Source: JANNAV01 sp031384695 (GTDB taxonomy: Bacteria > Pseudomonadota > Alphaproteobacteria > Rhodobacterales > Rhodobacteraceae). Taken from it: 9,641 nt of DNA. This document shows, piece after piece, positions 1 through 6,371 of the stretch. Numbering within the stretch: the stretch's first letter is position 1; the number at the start of each line of letters is the position of its first letter. A program made the position numbers and the translations under genes. The stretch is taken from NCBI GenBank assembly GCA_031384695.1, contig JANNAV010000290.1:1-9641 (forward strand), read 5' to 3'. The notes under the pieces were generated by a model. That model searched no databases and had not been told where the DNA came from. It saw only the letters and a list, made by a program, of their open reading frames with translations.

Positions 1-653
1 CCTTTTGCCAACGCTCTGACGCGACGGCGTTTTGTGACGAGATGCAGGCCGCCACCGGCCGCCGCCCCGCCTTCCTGCCCTGCGACATCACCGATATGAC
101 GGCGCTGCAAGCCACCCTTGCCGCCGCCGCCGGCCTGAACGGCCCGATCACCATTCTGGTGAACAACGCCGCCAACGATCAGCGCCACGCCACCCTGGAT
201 ACCGACGAGGCGTTCTGGGACTGGTCCATCGCCATCAACCTCAAGGCGTATTTCTTCGCCGCCAAAGCCGTGATCCCCGGCATGCAGGCGGCGGGCGGTG
301 GCGCGATCATCAACTTCACCTCGATCAGCTACATGTTCGGGGCGGCGGGTTATCCGGTCTATGTCACCGCCAATTCCGGCATCAACGGCCTGACCCGCAC
401 CCTTGCCCGCGAATTTGGCCCCGACCGTATCCGTGTGAATGCAATCGCCCCCGGCTGGGTGCTGACGCAAAAGCAAAAAGACCTCTGGGTCACCCCCGAG
501 GGCCTCGCCGCCCACATCGACCGGCAATGCCTCAAAGACACCCTCGCCCCCGAAGACATCACCGGCGGCGTGCTGTTCCTTGCCTCCAACACCTCGAAAA
601 TGATGACAGGCCAGGCCCTTGTGATCGACGGCGGCGTAGTGGTCAGCGGATGA
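1..653 (+). CDS. SDR-family sugar dehydrogenase, 5'-truncated by window edge (probable D-galactose 1-dehydrogenase)
   Basis: Short-chain dehydrogenase/reductase lacking its N-terminus: the frame is open from base 3 to the left edge, so the ATG at 42 is internal and the TGxxxGxG cofactor motif lies outside. Numbering from that ATG, visible family marks are the NNAAN stretch (41-45), catalytic-tetrad Asn66 (AINLKA), Ser94, Tyr107, the segment after helix F (NAIAPGW), and the C-terminal GQALVIDGG. The Lys expected four residues after Tyr107 is Asn111 (AAT, 372-374), so the YxxxK motif reads YxxxN. SDR enzymes of this type oxidise sugars with NAD(P)+ in the cytoplasm. Galactose as substrate is inferred from the downstream dgoK, dgoA, lactonase and beta-galactosidase genes; other sugars cannot be excluded. 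Its stop overlaps the dgoK start (ATGA, 650-653). Family assignment is firm; substrate and activity are not. Confidence 0.9.
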   Translation, partial: FCQRSDATAFCDEMQAATGRRPAFLPCDITDMTALQATLAAAAGLNGPITILVNNAANDQRHATLDTDEAFWDWSIAINLKAYFFAAKAVIPGMQAAGGGAIINFTSISYMFGAAGYPVYVTANSGINGLTRTLAREFGPDRIRVNAIAPGWVLTQKQKDLWVTPEGLAAHIDRQCLKDTLAPEDITGGVLFLASNTSKMMTGQALVIDGGVVVSG

Positions 654-1564
654 ATACACCCCTCAAACCAGACTGGATTGCCGTCGACTGGGGCACCTCG
701 AACCTGCGCGCATGGGCGATGGATGCACGCGGCCCGCTGGCCCACGCCACATCTGAGGACGGCATGGGCAAACTGGCGCGCGCCGAATTTGAGCCCGCCC
801 TGATCCGCCTGATCGCCCCATGGCTTTCCACAACCCCCACCCCAGTGATCGCCTGCGGCATGGTCGGCTCGCGTCAAGGCTGGCATGAGGCCCCCTACCG
901 CGCCACCCCCTGCACCCCGCTTGAATCCGGCGCGCTGATCGCGGTTCCCACCGCCGATCCGCGCATCCGCATGCTGATCGCGCCGGGGCTGAAACAGACC
1001 AGCCCCGCCGACGTGATGCGCGGCGAGGAAACCCAGATCGCCGGTGCCCTCGCCCTGCTGCCGGGTTTCGACGGCGTGCTGTGCCTGCCCGGCACCCATT
1101 CCAAATGGGCCCATATCTCGGCGGGCGAGGTGGTCAGCTTTCAAACCTTCCTTACCGGCGAATTGTTCGCCCTGCTCGGCACCCATTCCGTCCTCCGCCA
1201 CGGCATCTCTGCCAAAGGCTGGGATGACGCGGCCTTCGATACCGGCGTGTCCGATGCCATCTCGCGCCCCGAGAAACTCGCGGCCCGCCTGTTCACCCTG
1301 CGCGCCGAAGGCCTGATCGCGGGCCTCTCGCCCGACGCCGCCCGCGCCCGCCTGTCCGGCCTGCTGATCGGCTGCGAACTGGCCGCCGCCAAGCCCTATT
1401 GGCTGGGCCAGCAGGTGGTGCTGGTGGGTGCCGAGAAACTCTCACTTGCCTATGCCCGCGCCCTCGCCGCGCAGGGCCTCGCCGCCACCCGTCTTGACGC
1501 AACCGCCTGCACCCTCGCAGGCCTCGCCACCGCCCGTGGCCTTTTGCAAAGTGCCGCCCAATGA
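650..1564 (+). CDS. dgoK: 2-dehydro-3-deoxygalactonokinase
   Basis: A 304-residue DgoK-type kinase that phosphorylates 2-keto-3-deoxy-D-galactonate at O6 using ATP, in the cytoplasm. The N-terminal motif IAVDWGTSNLRAW (10-22) matches the phosphate-binding start of the family; GMVGSRQGWHEAPY (70-83), GEETQIAG (125-132) and the CLPGTHSKWA segment (145-154) with its following FLTGELFALL are also typical of the DgoK family. Length fits the family. I chose the ATG at 650 rather than the upstream ATG at 527, because the upstream 41 residues are an Arg-rich out-of-frame reading of the SDR gene, and the protein homology begins at once after 650. The start shares four bases with the SDR stop, and the stop shares four with the dgoA start, which suggests translational coupling; no strong Shine-Dalgarno is seen. 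Confidence 0.93.
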   Translation: MNTPLKPDWIAVDWGTSNLRAWAMDARGPLAHATSEDGMGKLARAEFEPALIRLIAPWLSTTPTPVIACGMVGSRQGWHEAPYRATPCTPLESGALIAVPTADPRIRMLIAPGLKQTSPADVMRGEETQIAGALALLPGFDGVLCLPGTHSKWAHISAGEVVSFQTFLTGELFALLGTHSVLRHGISAKGWDDAAFDTGVSDAISRPEKLAARLFTLRAEGLIAGLSPDAARARLSGLLIGCELAAAKPYWLGQQVVLVGAEKLSLAYARALAAQGLAATRLDATACTLAGLATARGLLQSAAQ

Positions 1565-2169
1565 TCCATCGCCCCCTGATCGCCATCCTGCGCGGCATCA
1601 CCCCGCCCGAGGCCACGGCCGCCGCCGAAGCCCTGATCGCCGCAGGCATCACCCGCATCGAAGTGCCACTGAACTCCCCCGATCCCTTCGCCTCTATCGC
1701 CTTGATGGCGCAGGCGTTCGGGTCCGCCGCCGAAATCGGTGCGGGCACGGTGGTGAGCGTGCAGGCGGTTCACGCGGTCGCCGCCGCCGGTGGCACCCTG
1801 ATCGTGTCGCCCAATTGCAACCCATCCGTCATCGCCGCCACCAAAGCCGCTGGCTTGCAAAGCTGGCCCGGCGTGATGACCCCCACCGAATGCTTCGCGG
1901 CCCTCGACGCCGGGGCGGACGGTCTGAAAATCTTCCCCGCCTCGCTGATCGGCCCCGACGGCATCAAGGCCATCCGCGCTGTGCTGCCCTTGGGCACCCA
2001 GGTTTACGCCGTCGGCGGTGCTGGCCCCGCCAACTTCCGCCAATGGATCAACGCCGGTGCCGACGGCTTCGGTATCGGCACCGCCCTTTACACCCCCGGC
2101 CTTTCTGTCGCCGAAATCACCGCAAAAGCCACCGCCATCGTCGCCGCCTATGACGAGGCAAGCCAATGA
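1561..2169 (+). CDS. dgoA: 2-dehydro-3-deoxy-6-phosphogalactonate aldolase
   Basis: A 202-residue class I KDPG/KDPGal aldolase, a single TIM barrel that splits 2-keto-3-deoxy-6-phosphogalactonate into pyruvate and glyceraldehyde 3-phosphate. Visible active-site elements are AILRGI (8-13), Glu34 in IEVPLNSP (33-40), GAGTV (60-64), SPNCNP (83-88), and Schiff-base Lys123 in DGLKIFPAS. The VPLNSP signature and the pairing with dgoK favour the galactonate enzyme over the Entner-Doudoroff aldolase Eda, which usually has a different sequence after the Glu (for example VTLRTP). The N-terminus starts directly in strand 1, supporting the ATG at 1561, which overlaps the dgoK stop by four bases. No ribosome binding site of note precedes it, consistent with coupled translation. 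Confidence 0.93.
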   Translation: MIHRPLIAILRGITPPEATAAAEALIAAGITRIEVPLNSPDPFASIALMAQAFGSAAEIGAGTVVSVQAVHAVAAAGGTLIVSPNCNPSVIAATKAAGLQSWPGVMTPTECFAALDAGADGLKIFPASLIGPDGIKAIRAVLPLGTQVYAVGGAGPANFRQWINAGADGFGIGTALYTPGLSVAEITAKATAIVAAYDEASQ

Positions 2170-3017
2170 TCCACGATGATCGCCGCTGCGAGTTGGGCGA
2201 AGGCCCGCTCTGGCATCCCATTCGTGAACAATTGTTCTGGTTCGACATCACCGGCAAAATGATGCTGTCGCAAGACCGTACCGGCCCCCGGCAATGGCGC
2301 TTCCCCGAGATGGTTTCCGCCGCAGGCTGGGTCAGCCCCGAGGTCCTGCTGATCGCGGGCGAGCGCGACCTTTTCCTGATCGATCTTGAGACGGAGGAGG
2401 TGGAATCGCTCTGCCTGCTGGAGGATGATCTGCCCGGCAACCGCCCCAACGATGGCCGCGCCGATCCGCAGGGTGGCTTCTGGATCGGCACCATGAGCAA
2501 AACCGAAGCCCCCGGCACCGGTGCGATCTACCGTTTCTACAAAGGCGAGATTCGCAAACTTTACAACGGTATAACCTGCCCCAACGCCATCTGTTTCACC
2601 CCCGATGGCCAAACCGCGCAATTCACCGACAACGCGCATGGCCGGGTGATGCGGGTCGCACTCGACAGCGCGGGCTGGCCCAGATCCGAACCAACCCTCT
2701 TCCTCGATCTCAAGGCGCAAGGCCATGATCCCGACGGCGCGGTGATAGATACCACCGGCGTGTTGTGGCTGGCCGAATGGGGTTCGGCCCGGGTTTCCGC
2801 CTATGCCCCCGATGCCAGCTACCTGCGCTCCATCGCCTTCGATGCGCCGCACACCTCCTGCCCCGCCTTCGGTGGCCCCGACCGTTCGACCCTGTTTTGC
2901 ACCTCTGCGCTGCAAGGCATGGACGCCGCCGCCCGCGCCGCCCACCCGCACGCGGGCAAAACCTTCACCGCAGCCAACGTCGCGCGCGGCCAAAGTGAAC
3001 ATAGAGTCATAATATGA
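2166..3017 (+). CDS. SMP-30/gluconolactonase-family sugar lactonase
   Basis: A 283-residue six-bladed beta-propeller of the SMP-30/gluconolactonase/LRE family, a metal-dependent hydrolase that opens aldonolactones. Metal ligands can be placed: Glu12 in LGEGPLW, Asn140 in GITCPNAICFTPDG, and Asp190 in HDPDGAVID; Asn95/Asp96 in NRPNDGRADPQGGFWIGTM is the conserved substrate-side motif. No signal peptide is present, so it should be cytoplasmic, in line with an intracellular sugar dehydrogenase. In this operon it most simply hydrolyses D-galactono-lactone to D-galactonate; arabino- or other aldonolactones are possible. The start overlaps the dgoA stop (ATGA at 2166-2169) and a GAGG at 2155-2158 sits seven bases ahead, so here coupling and a usable ribosome binding site coincide. 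The stop overlaps the next start at 3014-3017. Confidence 0.9.
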   Translation: MIHDDRRCELGEGPLWHPIREQLFWFDITGKMMLSQDRTGPRQWRFPEMVSAAGWVSPEVLLIAGERDLFLIDLETEEVESLCLLEDDLPGNRPNDGRADPQGGFWIGTMSKTEAPGTGAIYRFYKGEIRKLYNGITCPNAICFTPDGQTAQFTDNAHGRVMRVALDSAGWPRSEPTLFLDLKAQGHDPDGAVIDTTGVLWLAEWGSARVSAYAPDASYLRSIAFDAPHTSCPAFGGPDRSTLFCTSALQGMDAAARAAHPHAGKTFTAANVARGQSEHRVII

Positions 3018-4918
3018 AACGCACCCTCGGCGTCTGCTATTATCCCGAACACTGGCCGGAAACCCAATGGGCCGAAGATGCCGCCCGCATGGCCGCCCTC
3101 GGCCTTGCATGGGTGCGGATCGGCGAGTTTGCATGGTCGCGGATGGAGCCCACCGAGGGCGCCTATCAATGGGATTGGCTGGACCGCGCCATCGAAACCC
3201 TCGGCTCTGCGGGCCTGAAAGTTGTGCTCGGCACCCCCACCGCCACCCCGCCGCGCTGGATGCTGACCAAGCATCCCGACATGATCGCCACCGACAAGCA
3301 AGGCCACCCCCGCGGCTTCGGTTCGCGCCGCCACTACTGCTTTTCGCACCGCCCCTACCGCGCCGAATGCACCAAAATCGTCACCACCATGGCCGAGCGC
3401 TATGGCCGCAACCGCCATATCGGCGCCTGGCAAACCGACAATGAATACGCCTGCCACGATACCACCCTCAGCTATTCCCCCGCCGCAACTGCCGCTTTCC
3501 GCGATTGGCTGGCCCAGCGCTACCAGTCGCCGCAGGCCCTCAACCGGGCATGGGGCAACGTGTTCTGGTCGATGGATTACGACAGCTTTGATGACATAAA
3601 CCTGCCAAACCTCACCGTCACCGAGGCCAATCCCGCCCACGTGATGGCCCACCGCCGCTTTGCCTCCGACGAGGTGGCAAGCTTTAACCGCCTGCAAACC
3701 GAGATCATCCGCAAGCACTCTTCCGCGCCGATTTCGCACAATTACATGGGCCAGATCACCGATTTCGATCACTTCGCCACCGGTGCCGATCTCGATATCG
3801 CCACATGGGACAGCTACCCCCTCGGCTTCCTCTCAGACCGCCTGCCCGCCACGGCTGAGCATCGCCGCCGCTTTGTCCGCCAGGGCGATCCCGATTTTCA
3901 GGCGTTCCATCACGATCTTTACCGCGCTGTTGGAAAGGGCCGCTGGTGGATCATGGAACAGCAGCCCGGCCCGGTAAACTGGGCGCCGTGGAACCCCGAT
4001 CCGCTACCCGGCATGGCCCGACTCTGGGCGTGGGAGGCGTTTGCGCATGGGGCCGAGGCCGTCTGCTATTTCCGCTGGCGGCAGGCGCCATTCGCGCAAG
4101 AACAGATGCACGCGGGCCTGCTGCGCCCCGACAGCGCCCCCGCCCAGGCCTTCACCGAAGCTGAACAGGTTGCACGCGAACTGCGCGAAATGCCCGACGT
4201 CGCCAACATCAGCGCCGACGCCGCCCTGATTTTCGATTACGCCTCCGCCTGGGCATGGGAAACCCAACCCCAGGGCCGCGATTTCAGCTATTTCCGGCTG
4301 GTGTTCGAGGCCTACAAGGCCCTGCGCCAGCTTGGCCTCAACATCGACATCCTGTCCCCCGACACCGCCGATCTTTCGGCCTACAAACTGGTGCTGGCCC
4401 CCGGCATCGCCACCCTTTCCGCCACGCTTCTGGCCGCTTTTGCCGCCCATCAGGGCATCAGTCTGATCGGCCCGCGCACCAACAGCAAAACCGCCGAGTT
4501 CGCCATCCCGCTGCCGCTGCCGCCCAATCTGCCCGGGCTCAATGCCGTCATAGCCCGCGTGGAAAGCCTGCCGCCCGACGTGCCGGTGCCTTTGGAGCAA
4601 GGCGGCAACTTCCTGCACTGGCGCGAGAAACTGGAGGGCAGCGCCGAGGTGGCCGAGGCCACCGTTGATGGCTGGCCCGCCATTCTGCGCGCGCAAAACC
4701 TGCATTACCTCGCAGGCTGGCCCGATGCTGAGGCCCTGCAGCGTATCCTGACCAACCTTTGCGCGGCCATCGCCCTGCCCACCGATCCCCTGCCCGAAGG
4801 CTTGCGCCGCAGGGATACCGCCACCCACCGTTTCCTGTTCAATTACAACGCGGTAGAGGTTGAATGGGATGGAAGAATCATCCCCCCGGCGGGCGTTCTG
4901 TGGCAGGCGCGCAGCTGA
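3014..4918 (+). CDS. GH42 beta-galactosidase
   Basis: A 634-residue glycoside hydrolase family 42 enzyme that releases terminal beta-galactose. The N-terminal TIM barrel (about 1-390) begins LGVCYYPEHWPE, typical of the family. The acid/base is Glu144 in TDNEYACHD, the nucleophile Glu315 in WWIMEQQPGPVNW. The trimerisation domain follows (about 395-600), with a short C-terminal beta domain ending in FNYNAVEVEWDG. The cysteine cluster that binds zinc in some GH42 enzymes is incomplete: C109 and C147 remain, without a CxC/CxxC group. There is no signal peptide, so the substrate must be imported; no transporter is in the window. It is the last gene of the operon, its ATG overlapping the lactonase stop, and is followed by an array of terminators. 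Galactose from this step would feed the upstream dehydrogenase. The gene symbol (bga/lacZ-type) varies among species, so none is given. Confidence 0.94.
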   Translation: MKRTLGVCYYPEHWPETQWAEDAARMAALGLAWVRIGEFAWSRMEPTEGAYQWDWLDRAIETLGSAGLKVVLGTPTATPPRWMLTKHPDMIATDKQGHPRGFGSRRHYCFSHRPYRAECTKIVTTMAERYGRNRHIGAWQTDNEYACHDTTLSYSPAATAAFRDWLAQRYQSPQALNRAWGNVFWSMDYDSFDDINLPNLTVTEANPAHVMAHRRFASDEVASFNRLQTEIIRKHSSAPISHNYMGQITDFDHFATGADLDIATWDSYPLGFLSDRLPATAEHRRRFVRQGDPDFQAFHHDLYRAVGKGRWWIMEQQPGPVNWAPWNPDPLPGMARLWAWEAFAHGAEAVCYFRWRQAPFAQEQMHAGLLRPDSAPAQAFTEAEQVARELREMPDVANISADAALIFDYASAWAWETQPQGRDFSYFRLVFEAYKALRQLGLNIDILSPDTADLSAYKLVLAPGIATLSATLLAAFAAHQGISLIGPRTNSKTAEFAIPLPLPPNLPGLNAVIARVESLPPDVPVPLEQGGNFLHWREKLEGSAEVAEATVDGWPAILRAQNLHYLAGWPDAEALQRILTNLCAAIALPTDPLPEGLRRRDTATHRFLFNYNAVEVEWDGRIIPPAGVLWQARS

Positions 4919-5071
4919 ACAACCCAAGCAGAACCCAAGCTGCCCCGCCGCTCGCAGGCGCTGGTTTGGCCTGCAATCCGGTGCGGCATGACAGAACCAC
5001 GCGCAGCGGTTCCGGACAATTCGACTAAAATTTGTCCCCCGTTCTTCATTGCCCAAATATCCCACGGGGGT

Positions 5072-5096
5072 GCGGGGGTGTGAAACCCCCGCTTTT
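5072..5096 (+). terminator. Intrinsic terminator 1 of 3
   Basis: Stem GCGGGGGT (5072-5079), loop GTGAA (5080-5084), stem ACCCCCGC (5085-5092), then TTTT (5093-5096). The 8-bp almost pure GC stem followed by a T-run fits a Rho-independent terminator in the + direction, ending the galactose operon. The T-run is only four long, so efficiency of a single copy may be moderate. On the minus strand no T-run follows the hairpin. Confidence 0.8.
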
Positions 5097-5106
5097 CGGT
5101 GCGGGT

Positions 5107-5131
5107 GCGGGGGTGTGAAACCCCCGCTTTT
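5107..5131 (+). terminator. Intrinsic terminator 2 of 3
   Basis: Exact copy of the first hairpin 35 bases further on: stem 5107-5114, loop 5115-5119, stem 5120-5127, TTTT 5128-5131. It would catch polymerase that reads through the first copy. Confidence 0.75.
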
Positions 5132-5141
5132 CGGTGCGGGT

Positions 5142-5166
5142 GCGGGGGTGTGAAACCCCCGCTTTT
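5142..5166 (+). terminator. Intrinsic terminator 3 of 3
   Basis: Third exact hairpin: stem 5142-5149, loop 5150-5154, stem 5155-5162, TTTT 5163-5166. The bases after the T-run no longer match the repeat. It lies 141 bases before the Hint gene start, so the Hint gene should depend on its own promoter. Confidence 0.75.
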
Positions 5167-5232
5167 GTCTGTGCAGTGGGCGCGGGGGTTCGAAGCCCTC
5201 GATCTGACACCAACTTACCGCGATTGCTGCAT

Positions 5233-5247
5233 GTTCTGACCATGTTC
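5233..5247 (+). promoter_or_regulatory. GTTC-N7-GTTC direct repeat, candidate LexA (SOS) box
   Basis: GTTC at 5233-5236 and 5244-5247 separated by seven bases matches the direct-repeat LexA operator known from alphaproteobacteria (GTTC-N7-GTTC). The wider context ATGTTCTGACCATGTTC also repeats CATGTTC exactly. It lies 59 bases before the ATG of the Hint gene, where an operator could overlap a promoter, but I could not place clear -35/-10 boxes. No second copy was seen by eye in the window. A match to eight fixed bases in a gap of this size is unlikely but not impossible by chance. Confidence 0.5.
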
Positions 5248-5270
5248 GGCTGCTACCTTTGCCACGCAAT

Positions 5271-5288
5271 CCCCGCGCGCCTGCGGGG
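5271..5288 (+). other. GC-rich hairpin in the Hint gene leader
   Basis: CCCCGC (5271-5276) and GCGGGG (5283-5288) form a perfect 6-bp stem with a 6-base loop, ending 18 bases before the ATG and 10 bases before the GAGG ribosome binding site (5299-5302). There is no T-run, so it is not a terminator. It could stabilise the mRNA or affect initiation; this is inference. Confidence 0.4.
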
Positions 5289-5306
5289 CGAAATCGCCGA
5301 GGCAGA

Positions 5307-6371
5307 ATGCCCGTTACCTCCGTCTGGATCCTCGCAAAGTCCAACATCACCGTCAGCGGTGGCGGCAGTCTTGACGGGATCACCCGGGGCGATGGCCAGC
5401 AATTGCTGGGCCGCACCATCACCCTGAACCGCGGCCGTTTTGTTGAAACCCGCATCAACGACAATGACGCCAGCTTTGACGACAATGACACCAGCCAAAC
5501 CCTGTCGGGGGCGCAAACCATCAACGGCGTCAGATATGCCTCGGGCACCGTGGTCGAGGCCGAATACACCGTGATCCTGCGCGATCCCGCCACCAACCTC
5601 ACCTATAAGGTCATCGCGTTCAACGTCAACAACTCCAACCCCGCCTTCGCCACCACCGAGGCGCTGGCCTTTATCGGCCCGCAACAAGGCTGGCCGCCGG
5701 TTGGCCGCGCGCTGACCGTGGTTTCCGCAGGCGAAGGGCCCGGCAGCGGCACCGCCACCCCCTACAGCAGCTATGTCACCCCCGCCTGCTTTACCCCCGG
5801 CACCCGGCTTGAAACCCCGACCGGCCCGCGTCTGGTGCAAGATATCGCCCCGGGCGATCTGCTGCGCACGCTGGATCACGGGGTTCAGCCGGTGCTTTTC
5901 GTGGCGCAAACCCGGATCACCGCCGCGCGCCTGCGCCGCGCGCCGCATCTCTGCCCGGTTCTGATCGCCCGCAACGCCTTTGGCCCCGGCCAGCCCAACC
6001 GCGATATGCTGGTCTCGCCGCAACACCGCTTCATGCAGCGCGGGGCGGCGTGCCAGCTTTATTTCGGCAGTGACGAGGTGCTGGTGGCCGCCAAGGATTG
6101 CGCCGCAGCCCGCCCGGTTACCGCCACCAGCCTGCCACAGGGCATCACCTATCTGCACATCGGGTTTGCCGCGCATCAGGTGCTGTTCTCGGACGGGCTG
6201 GAAAGCGAAAGCTTCCTGATCGGCCCTGCGGTCTATGCCGGAGCATCGGCGGCGGTGCAGCAGGAGCTGCGCGCCATTTTCCCCGAACTTGGCAGTCCGG
6301 CGGGCGGCAAATGGCAAACCGCGGTGCGCCCGGCCCTGCGCGCCTGGGAGGCGCGGCTGCTTGCCGCCTGA
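5307..6371 (+). CDS. Hint-domain (Hedgehog/intein-like, Hint_2 type) protein of unknown function
   Basis: A 354-residue protein. Residues 1-155 form a probable beta-rich domain with an acidic run NDNDASFDDND (51-61) and the segment YKVIAFNVNNSNP (100-112); residues 160-305 are a Hint_2-like domain: Cys161 in ACFTPGTRLETPTGPRLVQDI, PGDLLRTLDHG (182-192), RDMLVSPQHRF (232-242, His240), VLVAAKD and the ITYLHIGFAAHQVLFSDG...ESF block (280-303). Hint domains can cleave or splice proteins; here the intein-type C-terminal His-Asn is absent, so at most Cys-driven N-terminal cleavage at Cys161 is plausible. No signal peptide is seen. I chose ATG 5307 because GAGG lies four bases ahead and the N-terminus (MPVTSVWI) fits the family as I recall it; TTG 5259 would add 16 Arg/Pro-rich residues. 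Its role is unknown; it is unlikely to belong to the sugar operon. Confidence 0.85.
   Translation: MPVTSVWILAKSNITVSGGGSLDGITRGDGQQLLGRTITLNRGRFVETRINDNDASFDDNDTSQTLSGAQTINGVRYASGTVVEAEYTVILRDPATNLTYKVIAFNVNNSNPAFATTEALAFIGPQQGWPPVGRALTVVSAGEGPGSGTATPYSSYVTPACFTPGTRLETPTGPRLVQDIAPGDLLRTLDHGVQPVLFVAQTRITAARLRRAPHLCPVLIARNAFGPGQPNRDMLVSPQHRFMQRGAACQLYFGSDEVLVAAKDCAAARPVTATSLPQGITYLHIGFAAHQVLFSDGLESESFLIGPAVYAGASAAVQQELRAIFPELGSPAGGKWQTAVRPALRAWEARLLAA

Larger units (their letters stand above)
5071..5166 (+). repeat. 35-bp tandem repeat, 2.7 perfect copies, each with a terminator hairpin
   Basis: Copies start at 5071, 5106 and 5141. The first two are identical over all 35 bases; the third is identical for its first 26 (through the TTTT) and then diverges. 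Each unit is a GC hairpin plus T-run followed by CGGTGCGGG. Perfect identity of copies suggests recent duplication by slippage or unequal exchange. A decayed hairpin (CGGGGG...CCCTCG, about 5183-5201) follows and may be a fourth, older unit, though its 40-base offset breaks the register. Confidence 0.95.
4919..5306. other. Non-coding gap between the galactose operon and the Hint gene
   Basis: This stretch has no credible gene. From left to right it holds an 11-bp tandem repeat directly after the GH42 stop (AACCCAAGC at 4921-4929 and 4932-4940), a 6-bp hairpin with a 9-base loop (GCAGGC 4954-4959 with GCCTGC 4969-4974), an inverted repeat GGACAA/TTGTCC (5014-5019 and 5032-5037), a CCCAAATATCCC stretch (5052-5063), three terminator hairpins, a degenerate fourth hairpin, a GTTC-N7-GTTC box and a leader hairpin. 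Long open frames on the minus strand across this region read through the repeats and I judge them artefacts of high GC. Confidence 0.8.

Noticed and set aside
527..649. Upstream in-frame extension of dgoK from ATG 527
   Set aside because: The 41 extra residues are Arg/His-rich and overlap the SDR coding region in another frame; the family homology starts at ATG 650.
2227..2238. GAACAATTGTTC palindrome inside the lactonase gene
   Set aside because: It lies within coding sequence and is explained by codons for EQLF; the GAAC/GTTC halves are inverted and too close to be a LexA-type direct repeat.
2148..3134. 328-codon minus-strand open frame opposite the lactonase gene
   Set aside because: Shadow of the SMP-30 lactonase; Gly/Ala/Arg-rich translation with no family motif.
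5014..5037. GGACAA/TTGTCC inverted repeat considered as an operon terminator
   Set aside because: Short AT-containing stem with a 12-base loop and a following C-run, not a T-run; the array at 5072-5166 is a much better terminator.
4004..5602. 532-codon open frame on the minus strand spanning the GH42 end, the terminator array and the start of the Hint gene
   Set aside because: It is antisense to two well-supported genes, reads the hairpin repeats as low-complexity Pro/Ser/Gly-rich peptide repeats, and has no recognisable domain. GC-rich third positions produce such frames.
5253..6317. 354-codon minus-strand open frame opposite the Hint gene
   Set aside because: Antisense to the Hint gene, whose Cys/His motifs are clear; the minus-strand product is Gly/Ala/Arg-rich without motifs.
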